Made by a program: the position numbers and the translations under genes. Shown here in pieces: positions 8,363-16,567 of a stretch of DNA of 64,000 nucleotides. This stretch comes from an uncultured Eubacteriales bacterium (GTDB taxonomy: Bacteria; Bacillota; Clostridia; Oscillospirales; Acutalibacteraceae): assembly GCA_900315605.1 (NCBI GenBank), contig OMZU01000013.1, forward strand, positions 30,220-94,219, written 5' to 3'. The first letter of the stretch is position 1. Every line of letters begins with the position of its first letter. The notes under the pieces were generated by a model. The model worked only from the letters and a program-made list of their open reading frames with translations. It did no database searches and had not been told where the DNA came from.

Positions 8363-8680
8363 ATGATTAAGGCAGAGTTTCGGTACTCGGACAACCAAAT
8401 TTGCGGATTTACGATCACCGGGCACTCGGACTGGGACGAGCAGGGCAAGGACATTGTCTGTGCGGCGGTCAGCTCGGCGGCGATCATGGCGGCAAACACG
8501 GTAACCGAGATTCAGCAAATCAAGGCTGATATCACCGACAGGGACGGATTTTTGCAATTTGATCTGTCCGGAGCTGAGGCAAGATCCGCAGAAGCAGTTC
8601 TGGAGGGTTTGAGGCTTCATCTCACTGCTCTTTCAGAAGAGTATCCACAATTTATTAATGTAAAAACTTCGGAGGTGTAA
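8363..8680 (+). CDS. prp: Ribosomal-processing cysteine protease Prp (YsxB)
   Basis: 105 residues. Prp removes the N-terminal extension of ribosomal protein L27 in Firmicutes and relatives. The catalytic pair is visible as His21 in [11 protein letters not shown] and Cys33 in IVCAAVSS. It sits between rplU and rpmA, its conserved position, and the L27 encoded 5 bp downstream carries the matching cleavage site. It may act on other substrates but the L27 role is well supported by context. Confidence 0.95.
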   Translation: MIKAEFRYSDNQICGFTITGHSDWDEQGKDIVCAAVSSAAIMAANTVTEIQQIKADITDRDGFLQFDLSGAEARSAEAVLEGLRLHLTALSEEYPQFINVKTSEV

Positions 8681-8684
8681 GGTT

Positions 8685-8969
8685 ATGCTTAAAATAAACA
8701 TTCAGTTATTCGCTCATAAAAAGGGAATGGGTTCTACAAAGAACGGCCGTGACAGTGAGTCAAAGCGTCTCGGCGTAAAGCGTGCCGACGGACAGCAGGT
8801 TCTTGCAGGCAACATTCTTGTAAAGCAGAGAGGAACTCACATTCATCCCGGCGCAAACGTTGGCAGAGGCTCTGACGACACTCTGTTCGCAAAGATCGAC
8901 GGCGTTCTCAAGTTTGAGCGCGTTGGCAAGGACAGAAAGCGCGCGAGCGTTTATCCTGTTGAGCAGTAA
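8685..8969 (+). CDS. rpmA: 50S ribosomal protein L27 with Prp-cleaved N-terminus
   Basis: 94 residues. The N-terminus [14 protein letters not shown] is the extended Firmicutes form; Prp is expected to cut between Ala10 and His11, exposing the mature tail that reaches the peptidyl transferase centre. The body ([17 protein letters not shown]) is canonical. TCGGAGGTG precedes the start. It is last in the rplU operon and is followed by a terminator. Confidence 0.98.
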   Translation: MLKINIQLFAHKKGMGSTKNGRDSESKRLGVKRADGQQVLAGNILVKQRGTHIHPGANVGRGSDDTLFAKIDGVLKFERVGKDRKRASVYPVEQ

Positions 8970-8980
8970 GATTTTTTTGA

Positions 8981-9008
8981 GGGTGGATTTTGTATCCGCC
9001 CTTTTTGT
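8981..9008 (+). terminator. Terminator after rpmA
   Basis: Stem GGGTGGAT (8981-8988) / ATCCGCCC (8994-9001), one G-T pair, followed by a T-rich run. Confidence 0.8.
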
Positions 9009-9042
9009 TTTTTTACGAAAAAAGCTCCGGGAGTGATAAAAA

Positions 9043-10314
9043 ATGTTTGTAGATAAAGTAAAAATCAAAATCAAAGCCGGCGACGGCGGCGACGGCGCGG
9101 TTTCGTTCCACCGCGAAAAATATGTTGCGGCAGGCGGACCCGACGGCGGCGACGGCGGCAAGGGCGGAAACATAGTCTTTTTGGCTGATTCAAACCTTTC
9201 GACCCTAGCCGATTTCCGCTACAAAAGAAAATACAACGCTCCAAAGGGCGAAAACGGCAGGGGCGGCAGGTGCAAGGGCAAAAACGCCGAGGATCTGATA
9301 ATCCGCGTTCCGGTGGGAACTCTCGTTAAGGAGGAGCAAAGCGGCAGGCTGCTTGCCGACGTTTCGGACGACGAGCCGCATATCGTTGCCCGGGGCGGCA
9401 AGGGCGGCTGGGGCAATCCGCATTTTGCAACTCCGGTCAGACAGGTTCCAAGATTTGCAAAGCCGGGCTTGCCGGGTGAGGAATTTGACGTTGTTTTGGA
9501 GCTAAAGCTGCTTGCAGACGTGGGCTTGGTGGGCTTTCCAAACGTTGGAAAAAGCACTCTCGTCAGCGTGGTTTCCCAGGCAAAGCCCGAGATCGCCGAC
9601 TATCATTTTACGACGATCACCCCGGTGCTCGGAGTTGTTTCAATGGGCGAGGGCTCGTCCTTTGTAATGGCAGACATCCCCGGGCTGATCGAGGGCGCGT
9701 GGCAGGGCACAGGGCTTGGTCATCAGTTTTTGCGCCACGTTGAACGCTGCCGAATGCTGGTTCACATTGTTGACGTTTCGGGCAGCGAGGGCAGAGACCC
9801 GATCGAGGATTTTGACACCATAAACGCAGAGCTCGAAAAGTTTGATCCCGAGCTTGCAAAAAGGCCGATGGTGGTTGCCGGAAACAAGTGCGACATGGCG
9901 ACCGACGAGCAGATCGAGGAGTTCAAAAAATACGTGAACAGCAAGGGCTACGAGTTCTTTCCAATCATGGCGGCGATCGCCTATGACGTTGAGCCGCTGC
10001 TCAAAAAAATCCAGGAAATGCTCTCAAAGCTTCCGCCCATCACAAAATATGAACCCGAGCCTGCTCCGGTCATGAAGGTCGAGGACTTTGACGACCACAG
10101 CGTAACGGTCAAGAACATCAACGGCGTATTTACGGTTGAGGCTGACTGGCTTTTGCAGGTGATGAAGGGCATCAATTTTGACGACTACGAAAGCCTGAAT
10201 TATTTTCAAAAGGTGCTCATAAACGGCGGAGTTATCGACGCGCTCAAGGCAAAGGGCTGCGAGGACGGCGACACGGTTTCGATCTACGACGTTGAATTTG
10301 ATTTTATGGAATAA
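9043..10314 (+). CDS. obgE: GTPase ObgE/CgtA
   Basis: 423 residues. Obg is an essential ribosome-assembly and stress GTPase. Three domains are visible: the glycine-rich Obg fold (1-158, with GDGGDGAVSF and GGPDGGDGGKGG), the G domain with P-loop GFPNVGKST at 164-172, DIPG and NKCD motifs, and the C-terminal OCT domain (about 340-423) found in Firmicutes. The usual EGAS/EGAA of switch II reads EGAW here, a mild variation. GGGAG precedes ATG 9043. mrnC follows after 2 bp, suggesting co-transcription. Confidence 0.97.
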   Translation: MFVDKVKIKIKAGDGGDGAVSFHREKYVAAGGPDGGDGGKGGNIVFLADSNLSTLADFRYKRKYNAPKGENGRGGRCKGKNAEDLIIRVPVGTLVKEEQSGRLLADVSDDEPHIVARGGKGGWGNPHFATPVRQVPRFAKPGLPGEEFDVVLELKLLADVGLVGFPNVGKSTLVSVVSQAKPEIADYHFTTITPVLGVVSMGEGSSFVMADIPGLIEGAWQGTGLGHQFLRHVERCRMLVHIVDVSGSEGRDPIEDFDTINAELEKFDPELAKRPMVVAGNKCDMATDEQIEEFKKYVNSKGYEFFPIMAAIAYDVEPLLKKIQEMLSKLPPITKYEPEPAPVMKVEDFDDHSVTVKNINGVFTVEADWLLQVMKGINFDDYESLNYFQKVLINGGVIDALKAKGCEDGDTVSIYDVEFDFME

Positions 10315-10316
10315 AT

Positions 10317-10712
10317 ATGGATAGTAACGAGATAAAAAAGCACAACAAAAACGACGACTTTTCGCCGCTGACCCTGGCATTCGTGGGCGACGGAGTTTAT
10401 GACCTTTTGGTCAGAAGCTATCTTGTCCGCCAGGCAAACCGACCGGTGGGTGAGCTGAACCGCAGAAAGGTCGCGCTCGTCAACTGCAAAAGTCAGGCAA
10501 GGTTTGCAAGGCTTATCATGGACAGCCTGAGCGAAAAGGAGCTTGCGGTGTACAAGCGCGGCAGAAACGCCGCCCCAAAATGTACCCCAAAAAACGGAAG
10601 CGTTGCCGACTATCACAGCGCGACCGGGCTTGAGGCACTGTTCGGCTATCTTTATCTTAACGGCGAGACAGACAGGATAGACGAGCTTTTTGAAATGATA
10701 CTTTCGTTTTGA
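10317..10712 (+). CDS. mrnC: Mini-ribonuclease 3
   Basis: 131 residues: an RNase III catalytic domain without a double-stranded-RNA binding domain. In Bacillus it matures 23S rRNA. The catalytic block LAFVGDGVYDLLVRSYL is at residues 20-36 and the second conserved block YHSATGLEALFGYLYL is in the C-terminal half, both typical. Starts 2 bp after obgE and ends before a strong terminator. Confidence 0.93.
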   Translation: MDSNEIKKHNKNDDFSPLTLAFVGDGVYDLLVRSYLVRQANRPVGELNRRKVALVNCKSQARFARLIMDSLSEKELAVYKRGRNAAPKCTPKNGSVADYHSATGLEALFGYLYLNGETDRIDELFEMILSF

Positions 10713-10753
10713 GACCTCGGGAAACAACTATTATACTAGTATTAAATAATTGC

Positions 10754-10790
10754 GGCGGCTTCCGAAAAAATCGCGGAAGCCGCCTTTTTA
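10754..10790 (+). terminator. Terminator after mrnC
   Basis: Perfect 11-bp stem GGCGGCTTCCG (10754-10764) / CGGAAGCCGCC (10774-10784) followed by TTTTTAT. Confidence 0.9.
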
Positions 10791-10791
10791 T

Positions 10792-11157
10792 AGTTTGGAT
10801 TTTGGAGTTTCGGTTGGGCAGACAGGTTTTGTTATAAAAAACTTTTGTTCCCGAACTTAACTAAATGGACAATTGACAATGGACAATGGACAATTATTGT
10901 CGTGAAGATAGAATGAATATAAAAAATATCTTTGTTCCCGACTGTATTAGTATTGCTATAGTTTTATTAATACAGCCGTAGCGACCTGTTTAACGTTGTG
11001 CTTTTCCGAGGGCGCACACATGGGTGCGACACTACAACTGTCAAGGAAAACTAAAATATAGCCATAGTAATACAGTCGGGAGCAAAGGTGGTTTTCTTAC
11101 AAATTCTGTCTGCCCGACCGAAATTTTCCAATTTCCATTTTCAATTGTCAATTGATT
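10792..11157. repeat. Family B long inverted-repeat element (copy 2, with doubled left arm)
   Basis: Fills the gap between mrnC and hisF. Two direct left arms (10792-10864 and 10865-10972) carry the TCGGTTGGGCAGACAGG or GTCGTGAAGATAGAA block and TTTGTTCCCGACTGTATTAG. The centre (10973-11050) contains GAGGGCGCACACATGGGTGC. The right arm (11051-11157) is the inverted match, with TACAGTCGGGAGCAAAGG and CTGTCTGCCCGACCGAAA, ending in CAATTGTCAATTGA. No coding sequence is supported here. Confidence 0.8.
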
Positions 11158-11178
11158 TACTTTCGTGTGACCGAGCTT

Positions 11179-11934
11179 TCAGCTTCTAACGGGGATCCCT
11201 TTTTCGGTCAGGTATTTTTTTAGATCGGGGATCGGGATCTCGCCGAAATGGAAGAGCGAGGCTGCCAAAACCGCGTCTGCCTTTCCATCGGTAAAGGCGT
11301 CGTAAAAATGGCTGAGCGCACCTGCGCCGCCGCTTGCGATCACAGGAATGTTTACTTTTTCGGAAACCGCCTTGGTCAGTGCAAGGTCGTAGCCCTGCTT
11401 TTGACCGTCCTCATCCATGCTGGTCAGCAAAATTTCGCCTGCTCCCAGCTTTTCGCATTTTTGAGCCCACTCAACAGCGTCAATGCCCATCGGCTTTCTG
11501 CCGCCGTTGATGTAAACCTCCCAGCCGCCTTCGCAGCGTTTTGCGTCTATTGCCGCGACAACGCACTGGCTTCCGAATTTATACGCCGCCTCGCTGATAA
11601 GCTCCGGGCGGTGAACTGCGGCGGAATTGACCGAAACCTTGTCCGCGCCGGCTCTGAGCAGGGAATTAAAGTCGTCAACGCTCCTTATGCCGCCGCCGAC
11701 GGTAAAGGGGATAAAGATCGAGCTTGCAACGCGCTCAACCATGTCGATAGTGATGTTGCGCGAATCGCTCGAAGCGGTGATGTCGAGGAAAACAAGCTCG
11801 TCCGCGCCCTGCTTGTCGTACTGGATCGCACACTCAACGGGGTCGCCGGCGTCAACAAGGTTGACAAAGCTCATGCCCTTGACAACTCGTCCGTTTTTTA
11901 CATCAAGGCAGGGGATAATTCTTTTTGCGTACAT
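11179..11934 (-). CDS. hisF: Imidazole glycerol phosphate synthase, cyclase subunit
   Basis: 251 residues, a TIM barrel. It uses ammonia from HisH to form imidazole-glycerol phosphate and AICAR in histidine synthesis. The N-terminal [19 protein letters not shown] (catalytic Asp11) and the phosphate-binding [11 protein letters not shown] block are intact. CGGAGGTG precedes its ATG, which follows the hisH stop directly. No other histidine gene lies in this window, so the remaining pathway genes must be elsewhere if the pathway is complete. Confidence 0.95.
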   Translation of the reverse strand: MYAKRIIPCLDVKNGRVVKGMSFVNLVDAGDPVECAIQYDKQGADELVFLDITASSDSRNITIDMVERVASSIFIPFTVGGGIRSVDDFNSLLRAGADKVSVNSAAVHRPELISEAAYKFGSQCVVAAIDAKRCEGGWEVYINGGRKPMGIDAVEWAQKCEKLGAGEILLTSMDEDGQKQGYDLALTKAVSEKVNIPVIASGGAGALSHFYDAFTDGKADAVLAASLFHFGEIPIPDLKKYLTEKGIPVRS

Positions 11935-12552
11935 TTATTTCACCTCCGCGATTTCGGCAAAGTTTCTTAGGATCTGCAAGCCGGTTTCGCCGCTTTTTTC
12001 GGGGTGGAACTGGGTCGCAAAAACGTTGCCGCTCTCAACCGCGGCGTCAATTGTCACTCCGTAGCTTGTTTGGGCAGATACAATGCCTTTGTCTGCGGCG
12101 TTGAGGTAATAGGAATGAACAAAATAAAAATACGGCTCGCCGCTGATCCCTTTGAACAGACCGTCGTGCTTTTTGATGTCAAGGCTGTTCCAGCCCATGT
12201 GCGGTATCTTCAAGCCCTCGCCGCCGGGGATCTTGGTGATCGAGCCGTCAAAAATGCCAAAGCCCTTTGCGCCGGGACTTTCTTCACTTTTGGGAAAAAG
12301 GAGCTGCAAGCCGAGGCAGATCCCGAAAAACGGCTTTCCGCTTTGGATAAAGTCTAGCACGGTTTTGCGGATGCCGAGGCTGTCCATGGTGTCAACGGTG
12401 TCGCCGAACGAGCCCACGCCCGGAAGCACGGCAGAGTCGGCTTTGAGAATAAGGTCGCGGTCATTTGTAACCGTGACGTCGCAGCCAATGTGAGCAAAGG
12501 CTTTGCTGACGCTGCGAACGTTTCCTGCGCCGTAATCAATAATGGCAATCAT
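11935..12552 (-). CDS. hisH: Imidazole glycerol phosphate synthase, glutamine amidotransferase subunit
   Basis: 205 residues, class I glutamine amidotransferase. The nucleophile is Cys79 in [10 protein letters not shown] and the His183/Glu185 pair lies in HPEKSG; the triad is complete. It supplies ammonia to HisF, encoded immediately downstream with no gap. CGGAGCTG precedes ATG 12552. The two genes form a stand-alone convergent unit against mrnC and divergent to the RpiR regulator. Confidence 0.95.
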   Translation of the reverse strand: MIAIIDYGAGNVRSVSKAFAHIGCDVTVTNDRDLILKADSAVLPGVGSFGDTVDTMDSLGIRKTVLDFIQSGKPFFGICLGLQLLFPKSEESPGAKGFGIFDGSITKIPGGEGLKIPHMGWNSLDIKKHDGLFKGISGEPYFYFVHSYYLNAADKGIVSAQTSYGVTIDAAVESGNVFATQFHPEKSGETGLQILRNFAEIAEVK

Positions 12553-12666
12553 AAAATCAGCTCCGTTTTTGTGTTATTATTTTTGATATTGACGATATGC
12601 TTATTCTATCACAGCTTTTGAGCTTTTGCAACAAATTGATAAAAAAAGAGAGTTGGGTACGTTAAT

Positions 12667-12714
12667 CTTGCAAAAATATAAAAATTATGCTTAATAAATA
12701 TTGAATTTTGCAAG
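12667..12714 (+). promoter_or_regulatory. Inverted repeat upstream of the RpiR-type regulator (possible operator)
   Basis: CTTGCAAAA (12667-12675) and TTTTGCAAG (12706-12714) form a 9-bp inverted repeat with a 30-bp A/T-rich spacer, about 50 bp before the regulator start. It could be an operator for the regulator itself; this is inference from position only. Confidence 0.35.
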
Positions 12715-12761
12715 TTGTTATGATAAAATGAAAGTAATTATGGTTTTGTGAGGTAATCAAA

Positions 12762-13652
12762 ATGATAACCCATCTTTTGACGAGAATTGATCTTATGATG
12801 AATTCTTTTTCCAAGGGACAAAAGCGTATCGCGCTTTATATAGAGGAGCACTACGACAAGGCGGCGTTTATGACCGCCTCAAAGCTGGGCGAGACCGTTG
12901 GGGTTTCCGAGAGCACCGTGGTGCGCTTTGCCACCGAGCTTGGCTACGACGGATATCCAAAGCTGCAAAAGGCGATGCAGGAGATGATCCGCAACAAGCT
13001 GACCTCGGTTCAGCGTATTGAGGTGACTGCAAACAGGATAGGCGACGGAAACGTGCTCGACAGCGTGCTCAATCAGGATATCGACAAGATCCGCAGGACG
13101 ATCGAGGAGACCTCTCACGAGGACTTTAACCGCGCGGTCGAGGAGATTTGCAGCGCGAAAAGGATCTATATCTTCGGCGTGCGCTCAACCGCCGCTATAG
13201 CTAATTTTCTCGCCTATTATTTTGAACTGATCTTTGACAACGTGAGGGTGATCAACACCACCAGCGCGACGACTACATATGAGCATATTTTTAGGATCAC
13301 CGAAAACGACGTTATCATCGGGATCTCGTTTCCGCGCTACAGCCAAATGGCTATTGAGGCGATGAACTTTGCGCGTGCCAGAGGCGCGCACGCTGTTGCG
13401 ATCACCGACAGCATGGCTTCTCCGCTGGTTCAGTCCGCGGACTCGATTTTGATCGCCAGAAGCGACATGGCTTCGGTCGTAGATTCGCTGGTCGCGCCCC
13501 TGAGCCTTATCAACGCGCTGATCGTTGCAACGGTGCTCAGAAAAAAGGACGAGGTGAGCGACACCTTTATGGAGCTTGAAAAGCTGTGGAACCGAGAGGG
13601 CGTTTACGCAAACCACGACAACGAGCCGGAGAAAGCAGATGGACGCAGTTAA
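12762..13652 (+). CDS. MurR/RpiR family transcriptional regulator
   Basis: 296 residues. An N-terminal HTH_6 domain (about 1-77, with ASKLGETVGVSESTVVRFATELGYDG recognisable as the recognition region) is followed by a SIS sugar-phosphate-binding domain (about 125-260). Such proteins sense phosphosugars and repress or activate catabolic genes. GTGAGG precedes ATG 12762. The next gene, a flavoprotein, overlaps its end by 14 bp, so they are coupled, although no sugar gene is near; the effector is therefore unknown. Confidence 0.9.
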   Translation: MITHLLTRIDLMMNSFSKGQKRIALYIEEHYDKAAFMTASKLGETVGVSESTVVRFATELGYDGYPKLQKAMQEMIRNKLTSVQRIEVTANRIGDGNVLDSVLNQDIDKIRRTIEETSHEDFNRAVEEICSAKRIYIFGVRSTAAIANFLAYYFELIFDNVRVINTTSATTTYEHIFRITENDVIIGISFPRYSQMAIEAMNFARARGAHAVAITDSMASPLVQSADSILIARSDMASVVDSLVAPLSLINALIVATVLRKKDEVSDTFMELEKLWNREGVYANHDNEPEKADGRS

Positions 13653-14883
13653 AAAGAAAATAGTCGTTGTCGGCGCGGGAGCAGCCGGAATGATGGCGGC
13701 AGGCAGAGCCGCGGAGCTTGGCGCAAAGGTTGTGCTGATAGAAAAAAATCAGCGCGTCGGCAGAAAAATAATGATAACCGGCAAGGGCAGGTGCAACCTG
13801 ACGAACAACTGCGAGGTCAGGACGTTTATCGAAAACGTTCCCGTAAATCCACGGTTTTTGTATTCAGCGATAAACTACTTTACGCCTCAGGACGCGATGG
13901 AGTTTTTTGAGTTGATGGGCGTTGAGCTGAAAACCGAGAGAGGGAACAGGGTTTTTCCTGTTTCGGACAGGGCGGCGGATATCGTTGACGCGCTGCGTGA
14001 GTATGTCTTGAGCAGCGGAGTAAAAATCGTGAACGACGCCGCGCGCGAGCTGCTCTTGGAGGACGGCGCGGTTGCCGGGATCAAGGCCGAAAAAGAAACT
14101 TATTATGCCGACAGCGTGATCGTTTGCTGCGGCGGCAAAAGCTATCCGCTCACAGGCTCAACGGGCGACGGCTATCGCCTTGCAGCTCAGGCAGGACACA
14201 GCGTGACAGAATTAAAGCCCTCGCTGGTCCCGCTTGAAAGCAGCGACGGCGACTGCAAGTCAATGCAGGGCTTGTCGCTGAAAAATATCGCCGTAAAAAT
14301 CATTGACAACAAAACCGGAAAGACCGTTTATACGGACTTTGGCGAAATGCTGTTCACTCATTTTGGGGTGAGCGGTCCGGTCATCCTTTCGGCAAGCTCG
14401 CATATCAGAGACATTTCCGAGGGAAAATATACCTTGTCGGTCGATCTAAAGCCGGCTCTCAATTTTGAGAAGCTTGACAGAAGGATCCAAAACGACTTTC
14501 GCGAGAACTCGAACCGCGACGTTTCAAACGCATTTTCAAAGCTTTTGCCGCGCAAGCTGATCGTTCCGGTTTTAAAGCGTTGGGGAGTTGAGTTTGACAG
14601 AAAATGCAACTCGATAACGCGCGCCGAGCGTCACGCCCTGTGCGAGCTGCTAAAGGGCTTTACAATCGATATAAAGGGCTTTCGCCCGATCGAAGAGGCG
14701 ATCGTCACCTCGGGCGGCGTAAAAACAACGGAGCTCAGCCCAAAGACAATGGAAAGCAAGCTGGTTTCGGGCTTGTATTTTGCAGGCGAGGTCATTGACT
14801 GCGACGCCTACACCGGCGGCTTTAACCTTCAAATCGCCTGGTCGACCGGCAGACTTGCCGGAGAAAACGCGGCGTATTTGTAA
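13639..14883 (+). CDS. NAD(P)/FAD-dependent oxidoreductase of the HI0933/BaiN (YhiN, RdsA-like) family
   Basis: 414 residues from ATG 13639 (GGAGA upstream); a longer reading into the regulator is unlikely. The FAD-binding Rossmann motif VVGAGAAGMMAAG is at the N-terminus, followed by KNQRVGRKIMITGKGRCNLTN, the family hallmark. The C-terminal block with GLYFAGEVIDCDAYTGGFN completes the FAD fold. Members are linked to bile-acid reduction or to rRNA dihydrouridine synthesis (RdsA), so naming by one activity would be unsafe. Its stop codon TAA is the first part of the TAAA duplicated by a mobile element starting at 14885. Confidence 0.88.
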   Translation: MDAVKKKIVVVGAGAAGMMAAGRAAELGAKVVLIEKNQRVGRKIMITGKGRCNLTNNCEVRTFIENVPVNPRFLYSAINYFTPQDAMEFFELMGVELKTERGNRVFPVSDRAADIVDALREYVLSSGVKIVNDAARELLLEDGAVAGIKAEKETYYADSVIVCCGGKSYPLTGSTGDGYRLAAQAGHSVTELKPSLVPLESSDGDCKSMQGLSLKNIAVKIIDNKTGKTVYTDFGEMLFTHFGVSGPVILSASSHIRDISEGKYTLSVDLKPALNFEKLDRRIQNDFRENSNRDVSNAFSKLLPRKLIVPVLKRWGVEFDRKCNSITRAERHALCELLKGFTIDIKGFRPIEEAIVTSGGVKTTELSPKTMESKLVSGLYFAGEVIDCDAYTGGFNLQIAWSTGRLAGENAAYL

Positions 14884-14884
14884 A

Positions 14885-14955
14885 GGCAATACCGCACAAT
14901 TCCGGCGCGCGCCTTGCTTGAATATTATTCCGTCGGATTGCCCAAAAATTTTGCC
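14885..14955. mobile_element. Family A MITE-like element, internally deleted copy
   Basis: Starts GGCAATACCGCACAATTC and continues with the CGCCTTGCTTGAATATTATT block shared with the full copies, ending TTTTGCC. TAAA occurs on both sides (14881-14884 and 14956-14959), a 4-bp target duplication that includes the upstream stop codon. Confidence 0.75.
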
Positions 14956-14990
14956 TAAACAATTATTTACCGATCAAAAGGAGAATTATT

Positions 14991-15671
14991 ATGTCTGTTG
15001 CAGTTGCTCTTGACGGCCCTGCCGGTGCAGGAAAGTCGTCAGTCGCCAAAAAAGCGGCAAAGGAGCTTGATTTTATTTATGTTGATACCGGCGCACTCTA
15101 CCGCACCATCGGTCTTGCGGCAATGCGCGAAAATATAGAGCCTGTCGCTTCCGACGAGGTCTTTGATCTGCTAAAGAGGATCAAGGTCGAGCTGACCTTT
15201 AACGAAAAGGGAGAGCAGATCGTTCTGCTCAACGGCGAGGATGTTTCGGGGCAGATAAGAACCCCGGAGGCTTCTATGACCGCGTCAAAGATTTCGGCGA
15301 TCCCCGAGGTCAGGGCGTTCCTTTTGGACTTGCAGAGAAGCATGGCAAAAACCAACAACGTTATCATGGACGGCAGAGATATAGGAACAGTCGTTCTGCC
15401 CGACGCTCAGGTCAAGATCTTCCTGACAGCCGCGCCCGAGGCACGCGCCGGCAGAAGATACAAGGAGCTTATCGAAAAGGGCATGGACGTCAAATATGAG
15501 GACATCCTTAACGACGTTATCGAGCGTGATAATTTTGATATGAACCGCGAAATAGCACCGCTGAAGCCTGCCGAGGACAGCGTGACGGTGGACACGACCG
15601 AGCTTGATTTTGACCAGAGCGTTGAGGCGGTCATTTCGGTCATCAAGGAGAAAACGGACAAGCACTTTTAG
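14991..15671 (+). CDS. cmk: Cytidylate kinase
   Basis: 226 residues. It phosphorylates CMP and dCMP with ATP. The P-loop GPAGAGKSS is at residues 9-17; the DTGALYRT block and DGRDIGTVVLPDA, typical of the CMP-binding domain, are present. AAAAGGAG precedes ATG 14991. In many Clostridia cmk is followed by plsC and ispH(-rpsA), the order seen here. Its TAG stop coincides with the TTAGTGTGGAG edge of a family B repeat. Confidence 0.96.
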   Translation: MSVAVALDGPAGAGKSSVAKKAAKELDFIYVDTGALYRTIGLAAMRENIEPVASDEVFDLLKRIKVELTFNEKGEQIVLLNGEDVSGQIRTPEASMTASKISAIPEVRAFLLDLQRSMAKTNNVIMDGRDIGTVVLPDAQVKIFLTAAPEARAGRRYKELIEKGMDVKYEDILNDVIERDNFDMNREIAPLKPAEDSVTVDTTELDFDQSVEAVISVIKEKTDKHF

Positions 15672-15893
15672 TGTGGAGTTTCGGTCGGGAAGAAAAATTT
15701 TGTTTGGAAAATAAGTTTGTTTCCGGTTGGATAAATATGGATATAGTTTTATTTTTTAAACAGGTTGCCTCTATAACCAAAAAAGAAAACGATTGCTAAA
15801 TAAATATAAATACAGTCGGGAACAAAGGTTTTTAATAAATACATTCTGTCTGCTCGACCAAAACTCCACACTCCAAACTCCACACTCCACACT
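15670..15893. repeat. Family B long inverted-repeat element (copy 3)
   Basis: Left arm begins AGTGTGGAGTTTCGGTCGGG right at the cmk stop; right arm contains ATACAGTCGGGAACAAAGG and CTGTCTGCTCGACCAAAAC and ends in CTCCACACTCCACACTAATA. Arms are inverted matches of about 80-90 bp around a short centre. It separates cmk from plsC, so it is probably transcribed. Confidence 0.8.
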
Positions 15894-15919
15894 AATAAAA
15901 ATTCATTTGGAGGAAAAAG

Positions 15920-16567
15920 ATGGGACAGTCAAAGGTACTTTACAGATTCGGCAAGGTAGTTTGTATGCCGATTTTTAAGGCGTTGTATCGCTTTAAGGTC
16001 ATTAACAAGGAGGCAATGCCGGAATCGGGCGGTTATATTTTGACATGTAATCATATTTCGTATTCCGATCCGCCGCTTTTGGGACTCAGCAGCAAGCGCA
16101 GACTTTACTTTATGGCGAAGTCCGAGCTTTTTAAAAATAAGTTTTTTGCCGCGCTCATCACCGCCCTGGGAGCGTTCCCGGTCGAGAGGGGCGCAGGCGA
16201 CAACAAGGCGATCAACACCGGCGAGGAGCTGATCCGCCGCGGCGAGGTCATGACGATCTTTATTGAGGGCGGAAGAAGCAAAACCGGCGAGCTTATGCGC
16301 CCCCGAAGCGGCTGCGCGCTGGTTGCTCAGCAAATGCAGGTTCCCGTTGTTCCGGCGTGCATCACCGTTGTGGGCAACCCCAAAAGAACCTTTGCAAAGC
16401 GCGTTATCCATTTTGGCGAGCCGCTCACTCCCGAGCAGCTTGGGCTTGCGCCCGGCTCGGAGCTTGACAGGCGCGCACTCAAAAACGCCTCGGAAATGAT
16501 AATGGGCGAAATCAGAAAAATGAGGGAGAACGACCTGAATGAGTACGGTAAGCATCAGAAAGGCTGA
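15920..16567 (+). CDS. plsC: 1-acyl-sn-glycerol-3-phosphate acyltransferase
   Basis: 215 residues, membrane-associated. It acylates lysophosphatidic acid in phospholipid synthesis. The catalytic HxxxxD is His45-Asp50 in CNHISYSDPP, and the acceptor-binding EGGRSKTGE block follows. TTTGGAGG precedes ATG 15920. The 3' end overlaps the ispH-rpsA start by 29 bp. Length and motifs are normal. Confidence 0.92.
   Translation: MGQSKVLYRFGKVVCMPIFKALYRFKVINKEAMPESGGYILTCNHISYSDPPLLGLSSKRRLYFMAKSELFKNKFFAALITALGAFPVERGAGDNKAINTGEELIRRGEVMTIFIEGGRSKTGELMRPRSGCALVAQQMQVPVVPACITVVGNPKRTFAKRVIHFGEPLTPEQLGLAPGSELDRRALKNASEMIMGEIRKMRENDLNEYGKHQKG

Noticed and set aside
11179-12552. HisF/HisH-like pair for surface-sugar amidation
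   Set aside because: Sequence motifs are those of canonical histidine enzymes and no pseudaminic or similar sugar genes are nearby.
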